A stretch of DNA of 64,000 nucleotides from Cyanobium sp. N.Huapi 1H5 (GCF_024345535.1 NZ_JAGQBH010000007.1:62001-126000); one strand, 5' to 3'. Shown: positions 8,946 to 17,266, numbered from the stretch's first letter. Made by a program: numbers and translations. Notes: a model not told the origin generated them from the letters alone.

Positions 8946-9461
8946 CTAACGGAGTCCAGCGTGAACCTCCGCCAGCTGGCGATAACGGTGCGCATGCTGT
9001 CGCTGGGCCTCGATCGCGGCGGGATCCAGCTGGCGTTTCACCACCGCCGGAGCCCCCATCACCAGGGCGCCCGGGGGCACGTCCCGGGTCACCACCGAGC
9101 CGGCCGCCACCAGGGCCCCGGCCCCCACCGTGACGCCGTTGAGCACGATGGCGCCGATGCCGATCAGGCAGCCGTCCTCCAGCGTGGCGCCATGGACCAC
9201 GGCCCGGTGGCCGATGGTCACGTCGGCGCCGATGGTCACCGGCTGGCCCGGATCCCCGTGCAGCACGGCGCCGTCCTGCACGTTGCTGCCTTCCCCCACC
9301 CGGATGGCGCAGACATCCCCCCGGGCCACGACGGTGGGCCAGAGGCTGGCCCCCGCCGCCAGCTCCACATCGCCGATCACCACCGCCGACGTGGCCACCC
9401 AGGCGGCGGCGTCGATGCGGGGTCCGTCCCAGCGGCTGGGCCAGGCGTCAGGACTGGTCAT
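8946..9461 (-). CDS. Gamma-carbonic anhydrase family protein (left-handed beta-helix)
   Basis: This 171-residue hexapeptide-repeat protein belongs to the gamma-CA/YrdA family. The three zinc-ligand histidines are present at positions 68 (AVLHGD), 85 and 90 (IGHRAVVHG), and repeated hexads such as IGDVEL, IGADVT and IGIGAI give the left-handed beta-helix. It lacks the RuBisCO-small-subunit-like repeats of carboxysomal CcmM, so it is a free-standing family member. Zinc binding is probable; carbonic anhydrase activity cannot be assumed, since many members are inactive. The ATG at 9461 is the only sensible start. Confidence 0.88.
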   Translation of the reverse strand: MTSPDAWPSRWDGPRIDAAAWVATSAVVIGDVELAAGASLWPTVVARGDVCAIRVGEGSNVQDGAVLHGDPGQPVTIGADVTIGHRAVVHGATLEDGCLIGIGAIVLNGVTVGAGALVAAGSVVTRDVPPGALVMGAPAVVKRQLDPAAIEAQRQHAHRYRQLAEVHAGLR

Positions 9462-9546
9462 GGGGCGTGGCCTCGATGGGGGGTCAGGGTGCGGCGGCCG
9501 GTGGGCTTGGAGAGGGTCACCGCCGGGTGATAGCTTCCCCAGCGAC

Positions 9547-9618
9547 GGGTCGCTAGCTCAGCGGTAGAGCATTCGGCTTTTAACCGACTGGTCCTGAGTT
9601 CGAATCTCAGGCGACCCA
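9547..9618 (+). tRNA. trnK: tRNA-Lys (anticodon TTT)
   Basis: A 72-base cloverleaf is visible. The acceptor stem GGGTCGC (9547-9553) pairs perfectly with GCGACCC (9611-9617), the discriminator base is A, the anticodon loop is CTTTTAA with anticodon TTT, and the T arm contains the canonical GTTCGAATC loop. CCA is not encoded, as is usual in cyanobacteria. The gene stands alone between the gamma-CA gene and the LuxR regulator. Confidence 0.97.
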
Positions 9619-9676
9619 TCCCTTTCCCTGAACGGCATCCCTGAAGGCCCGATCCTCTGGCCTTGATGCTCCGGTT

Positions 9677-10366
9677 TCAGCCAAGCTGCACCATCCCGCA
9701 ACGCACCCCCTTCAGCACGGCCTGCAGGCGGTTGTTGACGCCCAGGGTCTGGAGCAGGCGCTTGGTGTAGGTGCGGGCCGTGGCGTCGCTCACCACCAGC
9801 TTCTGGGCGATCTCCCGGTCGCTGAGGCCGCTGGCCAGCAGGTCGAGCACCTCGTACTCCCGCGGCGTCAGCCGCGGACAGCTGAGGTAGGGGAGCTTGC
9901 CGGAGCGCAGGGAGGGGCTGCGGTAGGAGTGGTGGCCCATCACGGCGATCACGGCGGCCTGCAGGGGCCGCTGGTCGTCGACGATGTCGGCTTCGGCCAC
10001 CACGGCCTCCAGCCAGGGGGCGTGCTCGTACTCCGCCGGAATCACATCACCGAGGGCCAGCATCACCGCCTTGAGGTCGGGATAGAGCTCCTTGGCCCGA
10101 CGGGTGAGATCGAAGCCGTTGCCGCTCTCCAGGTGATCGGTGCAGAGCAGAAGGTCGTAGGGCTGCCGCTGCAGATAGTCGAGGCAGCCTTGCTCGTGGG
10201 TGATGGCGCAGCCGATCAGGCTGCGGTCGCTGATGCTCTCGCACAGGGCCCGCAGCAGGAAGCGGCCCTTCATGGCGATCGCCACCTTTCCGCCGGAGGC
10301 CACGGAGAGCAGCACAGCATCGAAGGTGTTGCCCTCCAGGCTGCCCAGGAACGGCGTGAGATCCAT
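9677..10366 (-). CDS. LuxR-family response regulator, atypical receiver
   Basis: The 229-residue protein ends in a clear GerE/LuxR helix-turn-helix (LTPREYEVLDLLASGLSDRE, then IAQKLVVSDATARTYTKRLL), so it is a DNA-binding regulator. The N-terminal part resembles a receiver (YDLLLCTDHLESGNGFDL, VMLALGD) but has about 30 extra residues first and lacks the conserved acidic pair. At the phospho-acceptor position a Thr sits where Asp is expected, with an Asp one residue later. Classical phosphorylation is therefore doubtful. No sensor kinase gene is adjacent. It lies between tRNA-Lys and the iron-locus porin, on the same strand as the porin and 51 bp beyond its stop. Confidence 0.85.
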   Translation of the reverse strand: MDLTPFLGSLEGNTFDAVLLSVASGGKVAIAMKGRFLLRALCESISDRSLIGCAITHEQGCLDYLQRQPYDLLLCTDHLESGNGFDLTRRAKELYPDLKAVMLALGDVIPAEYEHAPWLEAVVAEADIVDDQRPLQAAVIAVMGHHSYRSPSLRSGKLPYLSCPRLTPREYEVLDLLASGLSDREIAQKLVVSDATARTYTKRLLQTLGVNNRLQAVLKGVRCGMVQLG

Positions 10367-10417
10367 GGTGGCCAGGCCATCCAGGTCTCCCTCATCATCC
10401 GTTCCCGTGGGCCGGGA

Positions 10418-12016
10418 TCAGAAGCGGAAGGTAGTCTTCACCAGGCCACCCAGCTGCCGGAAGCTGGTGTCGGGGGTGGTGAACTGCCCCAGGGGCCGGC
10501 TCAGATAGAAGAGGGCCGGTGTCACGCTGATGTTGTCGGTGACCTGCCACTTGTACCACCACTCCCAGGCGAAGTTGCCGTCCTGGGGCGTCTGGCCGTC
10601 AGCCAAGGCGGTTGCGAAGACGGGCTGGCCCACGGCCATGCCGAGGGCGTTGCCTTTGACGAAGGCGTCGTCCCACTGCAGGCCCACCATCCACGACTGG
10701 CTGGTGCGCAGGGCGCCGGGAGCCTGAGCGGTGTCGTAGCTGGTGCCGTTGATGCCCCAGCCCAGGCTGATGGAGGGAATCCAGCCGGAGTTGGCCGGCT
10801 GCCAGTAGCCGCTGACGCCGAAGGCATCGGTGCGGCTGTTGGGGTTGGCCTCGAAGGCGAGCCCCGTGAAGGGGGTGGTGCCCGGCACCCCGACGCCTGA
10901 CTGGATGCGGGAGTAGATCGCCGCCAGACCCCACTGCTCTTTCGCGTAGCCGATCTGCACCGTGCCGGTGCCGGCCGAGGCCACGGTGCCGATGCCGCCG
11001 ATGTTGGGATCGCCCACATCACCGTTGGCGGCCACGTAGTTGGCGCTGATGCTGAAGCCGCCCTGCTGCCACCACAGGCCGGCCCCCGGGCCGAGGTTCT
11101 TGTTGTAGGCCGCCGGGGCGCCGTTGAGGGTGAACAGGTTGAGGATGGTGTCGGAAGGGTAGGCGCTCGGCCAGAGGGCGAGCATGTCCTCCTGGCCCAC
11201 CCGGCCGCCGAAGGTGGCGGTGAACTGGCTGCCGATCGGGAACTGGTAGAAGATCTTGTCGATCGCCACCACGTCGCCGCAGTCGACGCCGATGCCGCAA
11301 TCCTCCTGGAAGGCCGCCTCCAGGGTGGAGAGCCCACCGGTGGGGCCGGCGCCGCCGAAGGCGGAATCGGCGAAGTTGCCGGCCCGCAGAATCGTACGCA
11401 GCAGGTCCTTACCCGTGAAGCTGGTGTCGAAGCTCAGCTGGATGTCGTAGCTGAAGGTGGTGGCCCCCACGGCGGCCCGGGCGGCATCGACGTTGGCGGT
11501 GTCGCTGCCCGAAAACGCATTGGCACCGATCACGAAGGTGGCCTGGCCGCTCAGCTTCGTGGTGGTGGAGAACTGGGTGGCCTCGAGCTCACCCACCTTG
11601 GCCTCCAGTCCATCCACACGGCCGCGCAGCTCGGCGAGTTCCTTCTCGAACTCGGCCAGCAGGCGCTTCAGCTCGTCGGTCACTTCGGTGATCCGGTCGA
11701 GGCAGGCGTTCAGCAGGGCGGCCGCCTCAAACCGGGTCATGGCCTGGCCGCCCTTGTAGGTGCCGTTCGGGTAGCCGGCGACGCAGCCGTAGCGCTCGAT
11801 CAGGTTCGAGAGGGCCTGGAAGGCCCAGTCGGTGGGCTTGACGTCGGAAAACTGGTTGATGCTGGTGACCTGCTCCTGGCTCAGTCCCGCTGCGGACCTG
11901 GCGTAGCGGTTGACGCCCTCCAGGTTCAGCTCGCCGGCGTTGGCGCCGAGCGGGGCCAGGGGGGCCAGCAGGCCGGCGGTGGCGAGGGGAAGCAGACGGC
12001 GCAGGGGAACGGTCAT
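10418..12016 (-). CDS. Outer-membrane porin with SLH domain (OprB/iron-uptake type)
   Basis: This 532-residue protein is a typical cyanobacterial major porin. A signal peptide ends at GANA, an SLH domain anchors to peptidoglycan (SDVKPTDWAFQALSNLIERY, then GYPNGTYKGGQAMTRFEAA), a coiled coil follows (ELKRLLAEFEKELAELRGRV), and the rest is an OprB-like beta-barrel ending in Phe (LVKTTFRF). It diffuses small solutes across the outer membrane. The ATG at 12016 starts the signal peptide; an upstream in-frame extension would have no signal sequence. A Fur-box-like palindrome lies 87 bp upstream, in the shared region with the imelysin gene, so iron regulation and a role in iron uptake are plausible. 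Confidence 0.92.
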   Translation of the reverse strand: MTVPLRRLLPLATAGLLAPLAPLGANAGELNLEGVNRYARSAAGLSQEQVTSINQFSDVKPTDWAFQALSNLIERYGCVAGYPNGTYKGGQAMTRFEAAALLNACLDRITEVTDELKRLLAEFEKELAELRGRVDGLEAKVGELEATQFSTTTKLSGQATFVIGANAFSGSDTANVDAARAAVGATTFSYDIQLSFDTSFTGKDLLRTILRAGNFADSAFGGAGPTGGLSTLEAAFQEDCGIGVDCGDVVAIDKIFYQFPIGSQFTATFGGRVGQEDMLALWPSAYPSDTILNLFTLNGAPAAYNKNLGPGAGLWWQQGGFSISANYVAANGDVGDPNIGGIGTVASAGTGTVQIGYAKEQWGLAAIYSRIQSGVGVPGTTPFTGLAFEANPNSRTDAFGVSGYWQPANSGWIPSISLGWGINGTSYDTAQAPGALRTSQSWMVGLQWDDAFVKGNALGMAVGQPVFATALADGQTPQDGNFAWEWWYKWQVTDNISVTPALFYLSRPLGQFTTPDTSFRQLGGLVKTTFRF

Positions 12017-12407
12017 GGATGGGCGATCACGTGGAGAAGAAATGGAATGGAAGTGCTGAAGGGGCCAGCCTTTAGGGCAATTCTCTGGGGCAACGCCGAG
12101 AACGATAATTGTTATCAGCACAATGCCCAGGGCGCGGGACCGGTTGTGCCGCCGTCCGGTTCAGCGCCGCCGTCCCCCGCAACCCCGGCGACCAGCCCGG
12201 TGGCGGCCATAAGCAGGGCGATGCTGCTGCGGGGGCGTGTCATCGACGAACGGGGCCGGGTGCTGCCGAGTGTGCAGGGCCCCGCCAGGGCGGGCCGCCT
12301 CCAAGGGGACAGCCTCCGGTGCCATCGGTCACGCCGCCGGGTGCCCCGTCGCCGGTCGCGTCAGGGCCGGCCGGTGGACAGTGCCGTGACACGCCTGCGG
12401 CCTGATC
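12017..12407. other. 391-bp divergent intergenic region of the iron locus
   Basis: This gap separates the divergent starts of the porin and the imelysin lipoprotein. It holds a Fur-box-like palindrome near the porin end and no credible coding sequence; frames through it are low-complexity Pro/Arg shadows. The part next to the imelysin gene is very GC-rich and shows no obvious promoter. Confidence 0.7.
12103..12117. promoter_or_regulatory. Fur-box-like operator
   Basis: The 15 bases CGATAATTGTTATCA match the 7-1-7 Fur consensus TGATAAT-n-ATTATCA at 12 of the 14 specified positions, with a perfect GATAA/TTATC core. It is a striking AT-rich island in GC-rich DNA, located between a porin and an imelysin/di-haem oxidoreductase pair that are iron-related in other cyanobacteria. 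Fur would repress one or both directions under iron sufficiency. Confidence 0.7.
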
Positions 12408-13460
12408 GTGACCCGAGCGAGCCACCTGACCCCACCGGCCCGTGCGATCCGCCGGCGCCGAACCCTCGTCCTGGGCCTGCCCCTGTGGCTGGGCCTGACC
12501 GTCGGCGGGTGCGCCAGCCACAGCCGCGCCCAGGCGCCGACCCCGCAGGCGGTGGTCAAGTCGTTCGTCGCGACGGTGGTGCAGCCCAACGCCAGCGAGT
12601 TGGTGGCGCAAACCGCCGCCCTCCAGGAGGCGATCACGCGCCTCTCGGACCAGCCGTCGGAGCAGCACCTTGAGGCGGTCCGCCAGGCCTGGCGCTCGGC
12701 GCGCCGCACCTGGGAGACCAGTGAGAGCTGGGCCTTCGGTCCGGCGGAAACCCAGGGCTTCGACGGGGCGATGGACGACTGGCCGGTGAACCGCCGGGAC
12801 CTGGCCACGGCCCTGGCCGGTGGCCCGTTCACGGCAGCCACCTTCGCCGCCCTCAGCGACACCGCCAAGGGCTTCCACGGCATCGAGTGGGTGCTGTGGG
12901 GAGGCCGCAGCGGCACGCCGCCCAGCGCCGCCCAGCTCGGCCCCAACGATCTGGCCTATCTGCGCCTGGCGGCCGGGGATCTGCGCCGCCAGGCCGAGGG
13001 GCTGCAGGCCAGCTGGTCGGGGCCCGGGGGCTTTGGTGCCCGGATCAGTGCCCCCGCCGAGGCGGGCACGGCGGTGCAGGAGATGCTGCAAGGGGTGATC
13101 GGGCTCCTGCAGGAGGGGGGCGACGAGAAGCTCGGCCAGCCGCTGAAAACCCGGGATCCCCACACCCTGGAAAGTGCCGACAGCGGCAACACCCGCTCGG
13201 ATCTGCTGGCCAATGTCGAGGGGGCCCGCCGCGTGCTGGTGAGCACCGGCCTGCTGGAGCTGATCCGCCAACGGGACGCCGGCCTGGCCCAGCGGATCGA
13301 CACCCAGACCGCCCGGGCGGTGGATCTGGCCCGGGCCCTGCCGGACCCGGTCAACGACCACCTCGACGATCCGGCCTCCCGCCGGACGATGGAGGGCCTG
13401 ATCGGCCAGCTGCACAGCACCGCGGCGCTGGTGGAGCGCTCGGTGCCCCTGCTCTCCTGA
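12408..13460 (+). CDS. Imelysin-family lipoprotein (IrpA / peptidase M75 type)
   Basis: Imelysin-like proteins are periplasmic, iron-regulated proteins thought to bind or process iron carriers. The 350-residue product has a lipoprotein-type signal ending in GLTVGGC (Cys35), the conserved W-x5-SESWAFGP segment (residues 102-112), and the family's GxHxxE motif in GFHGIEWVLW (His157, Glu160). The start is a GTG at 12408. Its stop overlaps the start of the di-haem oxidoreductase gene (TGATG), a pairing typical of imelysin loci. The Fur-like site upstream suggests iron-dependent expression. Any peptidase activity is unproven for this family. Confidence 0.9.
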   Translation: MTRASHLTPPARAIRRRRTLVLGLPLWLGLTVGGCASHSRAQAPTPQAVVKSFVATVVQPNASELVAQTAALQEAITRLSDQPSEQHLEAVRQAWRSARRTWETSESWAFGPAETQGFDGAMDDWPVNRRDLATALAGGPFTAATFAALSDTAKGFHGIEWVLWGGRSGTPPSAAQLGPNDLAYLRLAAGDLRRQAEGLQASWSGPGGFGARISAPAEAGTAVQEMLQGVIGLLQEGGDEKLGQPLKTRDPHTLESADSGNTRSDLLANVEGARRVLVSTGLLELIRQRDAGLAQRIDTQTARAVDLARALPDPVNDHLDDPASRRTMEGLIGQLHSTAALVERSVPLLS

Positions 13461-14737
13461 TGGCCCGTTCCGCCCGGGCTCTGCGACGGGTCCTGCTGGC
13501 CGCGCTCGCCCTGGCCGTGGTGCTCGGGTTCGGCCTGCGGCAGGTGTGGGGGGCCGGCGATCCCCGGCAGGCCGCCGGAGCGATGACGGTGGCCAACCGC
13601 ACCTCGGCCTCCTTCGAGCAGCCTGCCGCCGGCCTCACCCCCGCGGAACGGGCGCGCCACCAGGCGGCTGATGTGCTCTTCGATCGCACCCATGTGCCCC
13701 TTGAGGGGCCCCCCGGGGCGGGTCTGGGGCCCCGCTTCAATGCCGCCTCCTGCGTCGCCTGCCATGTGCGCAACGGCCGCGGCCGCCCGCTGATGGGGGA
13801 ATCCCTTGTGCGGGTGGCGCTGCGAGACGGGCAGCCGGTGCCGGAGCTCGGCCGCCAGGTGCGGGACCGTGCTGTGCTCGGGGCCCGGCCGGATGCGGCC
13901 GTGACAGTGGCCTGGCAGGAACGGAATCGCCTGCGCCGGCCGCTGGTCCAGCTGGCGGCGGATCCTTCCCTGGACCTTTCCGAGCGGTCGGTGGCCCGCT
14001 CCCTGCGGGTGGCGCCGCCCCTTATCGGCCTGGGCCTGCTGGAGGCGGTGCCAGAGGCGGCGGTCCTGGAGCACGCCGATCCCGACGACCGCGACGGCGA
14101 CGGGATTTCGGGCCGGCCCCACTGGCTGGAGGGACCGGGGGGGACGCAACGGCTGGGGCGCTTCGGCTGGAAGGCGGTCTCTCCGTCGCTTCAGGAGCAG
14201 ACCGCGGCGGCCCTCCTGAACGACATGGGGCTGACCAGCCCGGGGGACATCGGCCGGCGCGAGCTGGAGCTCATCACCTACTACAGCCAGACCCTGGGGG
14301 CGCCGCGCACCGCCCTGCCGGGCACAAGCCCGGTGGTGCGGCGGGGCCGGGGGCTGTTCGACAGCCTGCAGTGCGGGCGCTGCCACGTGCCGCAGCTGGC
14401 CACCGGCCGTTCAGCGGCAGCGGTGGCCGGGGTGATCAACGGCCAGACCTTCTGGCCCTACACCGATCTGCTTCTCCATGACATGGGCGCCGGCCTCGAC
14501 GACGGGGTGGCCGAGCAGGGGGCGCCGGGTCGGGAATGGCGCACGGCTCCCCTCTGGGGCCTGGGCCTGGCCCAGCGGGTGAATGGCTCGGTGGGGTTCC
14601 TCCACGACGGCCGGGCCCGCAGCATCGAGGAGGCGATCCTGTGGCACGGGGGGGAGGCCGCCCCCGCCCGGGAGCGCTTCATGGCCCTGGCCCCGCAGCA
14701 GCGCCGCTCATTGCTGGACTGGCTGCAGCAGCTCTGA
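13460..14737 (+). CDS. Di-haem oxidoreductase (DHOR, 'thiol oxidoreductase' family)
   Basis: This exported c-type cytochrome of 425 residues has a hydrophobic N-terminal signal (residues 8-31) and two CxxCH haem-binding motifs, CVACH (98-102) and CGRCH (305-309), which define the DHOR family. DHOR genes lie next to imelysin genes in many bacteria and are suspected to change the redox state of iron during uptake. The ATG overlaps the imelysin stop codon by one base. The C-terminal GFLHDGRARSIEEAILWHGG is the family's typical distal segment. Confidence 0.92.
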   Translation: MARSARALRRVLLAALALAVVLGFGLRQVWGAGDPRQAAGAMTVANRTSASFEQPAAGLTPAERARHQAADVLFDRTHVPLEGPPGAGLGPRFNAASCVACHVRNGRGRPLMGESLVRVALRDGQPVPELGRQVRDRAVLGARPDAAVTVAWQERNRLRRPLVQLAADPSLDLSERSVARSLRVAPPLIGLGLLEAVPEAAVLEHADPDDRDGDGISGRPHWLEGPGGTQRLGRFGWKAVSPSLQEQTAAALLNDMGLTSPGDIGRRELELITYYSQTLGAPRTALPGTSPVVRRGRGLFDSLQCGRCHVPQLATGRSAAAVAGVINGQTFWPYTDLLLHDMGAGLDDGVAEQGAPGREWRTAPLWGLGLAQRVNGSVGFLHDGRARSIEEAILWHGGEAAPARERFMALAPQQRRSLLDWLQQL

Positions 14738-14740
14738 GGC

Positions 14741-15487
14741 TCAAAGGGCGAACAGGGCGTCGTAGCGGCCGTACTCCGGCTTGCGCAGGCCATCGACCGC
14801 CAGCATCCGGCGCAGTTCGATGATCTCGGCGCGCTGGGCCACGATCACGTTGCGCGCGAAGCGCCGGATGGTGGGGTTGGTGCTCTTGGCCAGGGCGTCG
14901 TGGGCCATGATCAGCGCCCCGCCGTGGTGATGGAGCATCCCCTCCAGGAACCAGACGACGCGATTGTCCGGGGTGGGAGGCTCGCCCATCATCCGCATGC
15001 CGTCGATCTGGGCCTGGCTCATGCGGGTGAGGCCACTGAGGCTGTTGGGATCACCGCCCTTGGCCAGGGCGACCGGATAGATGGGCGCCTGGGGGTACCA
15101 GGCCTTGCGCCACAGCCCCATGGCCCGGATCTCGTTGGCCTGATCACGCCAGATCGTGGTGGCCAGAGCCCCCACCCCGGGCGACCCGATGCCGAAGACG
15201 AACTCGCTCATCCGCAGGGCGCCGGTGTGGTGCTGCACCATCCCGTCGATGAAGCGCAGGTCGTAGGTGGCACCGGCGGGACCCACGTCGTGGGCGTGGC
15301 CGGCATGGCCAGAGGAGGTTCCAGCCGGAGGGGCGCTGGTCGGCGCGGCGTGATGGTGATGCTGGTGGTGGTCGTGGTCCATGGCGCCCGGGGTGCTGCC
15401 GCCCGGCTGCTGCGCCAGGGCGGGGTGGGTCAGCGCCAGGGCGCCGAGGATCCCGAGTGCGGCGACGGAAAGGCGGCGGTGGGGCAT
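14741..15487 (-). CDS. Secreted His-rich DUF305 protein
   Basis: DUF305 proteins have a ferritin-like helical fold and are often found with metal (especially copper) resistance genes. The 248-residue product has a signal peptide ending at HPALAQ and a His-rich segment (MDHDHHQHHHH, around residues 36-46) likely to bind metal. Two DUF305 repeats carry the hallmark motifs MVQHHTGALRMSEF and MLHHHGGALIMAHDAL. The ATG at 15487 starts the signal sequence. It is convergent with the DHOR gene, three bases apart, and belongs to a minus-strand cluster with DUF302, a second DUF305 and a MerR regulator. Confidence 0.9.
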   Translation of the reverse strand: MPHRRLSVAALGILGALALTHPALAQQPGGSTPGAMDHDHHQHHHHAAPTSAPPAGTSSGHAGHAHDVGPAGATYDLRFIDGMVQHHTGALRMSEFVFGIGSPGVGALATTIWRDQANEIRAMGLWRKAWYPQAPIYPVALAKGGDPNSLSGLTRMSQAQIDGMRMMGEPPTPDNRVVWFLEGMLHHHGGALIMAHDALAKSTNPTIRRFARNVIVAQRAEIIELRRMLAVDGLRKPEYGRYDALFAL

Positions 15488-15536
15488 GGGAACGCAGGGG
15501 GAGTCCCAAACGTATGGTCTCCCCCCGGCAGGAGAG

Positions 15537-15965
15537 TCAAGGTGCCGGCACGCTCCCTTCACCCGGGCCGGCGCCGGCCGCGGCCGCCGCGATGATCGCC
15601 CGGGTGGAGGCTTCCACTTCACCGGCCACCGCCGCCAGGGAAGGATCGGCCGAGAGGCCCGCCAGCATCACCCCGGGCCGGAGCATGCCGATGCGGGTCT
15701 GGCCGGCTTCGGTGTAAACCGAGATCCGGCAGGGCAAGGCCATGTTCAGCGCCATCGTGTTGGCGAGCACCGCGGCGGCCTGCAGGGGGTTGCACACCTC
15801 GAAGATGCGGCACTCCTCAGGGAAGGGCAGGCCCTTGCCGCGCAGCGTCTGGCCCAGGTCATGCACGGCTAGCAGGCCGAAGCCGTGGTCCGGCACCTCC
15901 TGCTGCAGGGACGCGCAGGCCTCCTCGAAGGATTTCGTGGAGTCGCGGATGAAGAACGGATCCAT
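15537..15965 (-). CDS. DUF302 domain protein
   Basis: The 142-residue product matches DUF302: SFEEACASLQQEVPDHGFGL at the N-terminus, then a segment starting CRIFEVCNPLQAAAVLANTM, and MALPCRISVYTEAGQTRIGM. DUF302 proteins are small dimers of unknown function, commonly next to copper or redox stress genes. The protein has no signal peptide, so it is probably cytoplasmic. Two conserved Cys residues in the CRIFEVC segment could bind metal; this is inference. It lies between the two DUF305 genes on the same strand with short gaps, so they probably form one transcription unit behind the MerR gene. Confidence 0.87.
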   Translation of the reverse strand: MDPFFIRDSTKSFEEACASLQQEVPDHGFGLLAVHDLGQTLRGKGLPFPEECRIFEVCNPLQAAAVLANTMALNMALPCRISVYTEAGQTRIGMLRPGVMLAGLSADPSLAAVAGEVEASTRAIIAAAAAGAGPGEGSVPAP

Positions 15966-16031
15966 GGATGGGGCCTCGCGTGTTCGGGTGGCTGGCGGGC
16001 CGGGGCTGGCCAGGGCCGACCGGGAAGGGGT

Positions 16032-16694
16032 TCAGGGCGTCCCGTACCAGTTCCGGTACCACCCGGCCATCTGGGCGATCTCCTGGCTCTGGACCTTCAC
16101 CATGGCCTGCTGCAGGGCCAGCAGTTCGGGATGCCGGCTGCCGTTCTGGGCCATCGAGGCCATTCGCACGCCCATGCGGTGGTGGGGAATCATCTGCTCG
16201 ATGAAGGCGCGATCGACATCCGGGGCGTTCGCAATCAAGGCGACCTCGGTGTCCGTGCCCCCCATGCCACCCATGCCCATGCCACCCATGCCCATCCCGC
16301 CCATGCCCCCGCCATGGCCCATGGCCCCGCCCCACGTGGGCACATCGCCGCCGAACCAGGCGCGGTACCAGGTCCGCATCTGGGCGTTCTCCTGCGTCTG
16401 ACTGGCCTTGATGCTGCGGGCCAGGGCCCGGATCTCGGGTCGCTTCGCCCGGGTCAGGGCCAGATCCGCCATGGCGATGGCACCGTCATGGTGGGGAATC
16501 ATCATCACGATGAAGTGCTGATCCATCGACGGACGGGCCGCCTGGCCCGGCCCGCCTGCCGGGGGTACCACCGAGGCCGGGGGGGCCGGGAACGCCGGAG
16601 ACCCCAGGGCCAGGATCAGGGCACCGAGACCCGCGGCGGCGGCGCGACGGGCCGCCGGCTGGGTGTGACGGGATCGGGAGCGGGGAGGGTCCAT
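16032..16694 (-). CDS. Secreted Met/Gly-rich DUF305 protein
   Basis: This 220-residue DUF305 protein has an N-terminal signal sequence (LGALILALGSPAFPA) and two repeat motifs, MIPHHDGAIAMADLAL and QMIPHHRMGVRMAS. They are joined by a remarkable linker of repeated GGMGMGGMG units (roughly residues 125-145). Methionine-rich linkers of this kind bind Cu(I) in periplasmic copper proteins, so a copper-handling role is a reasonable inference. The ATG at 16694 is chosen because upstream in-frame ATGs would place a charged leader before the signal. The nearby MerR regulator probably controls it. Confidence 0.9.
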   Translation of the reverse strand: MDPPRSRSRHTQPAARRAAAAGLGALILALGSPAFPAPPASVVPPAGGPGQAARPSMDQHFIVMMIPHHDGAIAMADLALTRAKRPEIRALARSIKASQTQENAQMRTWYRAWFGGDVPTWGGAMGHGGGMGGMGMGGMGMGGMGGTDTEVALIANAPDVDRAFIEQMIPHHRMGVRMASMAQNGSRHPELLALQQAMVKVQSQEIAQMAGWYRNWYGTP

Positions 16695-16808
16695 CGGCGC
16701 GTCTCCATGTCTGGGTCCTGCCTTCAGCATGGGCAGGGAATGGGGCGCTGAAGCGACTCGGACCCAGGGCTTCAACGGCCAGCGGGCGGACGCCGCCGCC
16801 CCCGGCTC

Positions 16809-17198
16809 TCAGACGCGAAGGTTCGGGCAGATCACGTCGCTGTCCTTGGGCGGATGGCTCTGCCAGCCGGCCAGCAATCCCTGCAGTTCCGTCCTGAGCT
16901 GGCGCAGCTCCTGGATCTGGCCATCGATCCGCCCGATCTGGCGCTCCAGCTGTCTCTGGATGTCGCCGCAGGGCAGTTCACCGGCGTCATGAACCGCCAG
17001 ACAGGCCTGGATCTCCTCCAGGCTGAGGCCCAGGGTCTTGAGGCGGCGGATGAATTCCAGCCGCTGCAGGCTTTCCTCGGCGAACAGGCGGTAGCCGCCC
17101 TCGCTGCGGCCGATCGCCGGCAGCAGTCCCAGATCCTCGTAATACCGCAGGGTCTTGACGGTCATGCCGCTGCGGCGGGCCAGCATGCCGATCTTCAT
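16809..17198 (-). CDS. MerR-family heavy-metal-responsive regulator
   Basis: The N-terminal winged helix (MKIGMLARRSGMTVKTLRYY, then EDLGLLP) and the long dimerisation helix are classical MerR. The effector region has Cys residues in CLAVHDAGELPCGDI and a C-terminal DVICPNLRV, consistent with binding a soft metal such as copper or zinc. I place the start at 17198 because the operator at 17245-17266 would put transcription initiation near 17230, downstream of the alternative ATG at 17237. The gene lies upstream of the DUF305/DUF302 genes on the same strand and probably controls them and itself. Confidence 0.88.
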   Translation of the reverse strand: MKIGMLARRSGMTVKTLRYYEDLGLLPAIGRSEGGYRLFAEESLQRLEFIRRLKTLGLSLEEIQACLAVHDAGELPCGDIQRQLERQIGRIDGQIQELRQLRTELQGLLAGWQSHPPKDSDVICPNLRV

Positions 17199-17244
17199 GC
17201 CGGTCTTCAAGCCGACTTGCACGCCGACGGCCTGCATGGCTCCA

Positions 17245-17266
17245 ACTCTCCATCGTGAGGGAGAGT
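17245..17266. promoter_or_regulatory. MerR-type operator
   Basis: A perfect 7-bp inverted repeat, ACTCTCC and GGAGAGT, with an 8-base spacer lies just upstream of the merR-like gene. The half-sites and ACT...AGT ends resemble operators of ZntR/CueR-type regulators, which sit in the long spacer of their target promoter. On the minus strand TAGACT forms the -35 edge; the -10 is weak. Autoregulation is the simplest reading. Confidence 0.65.
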
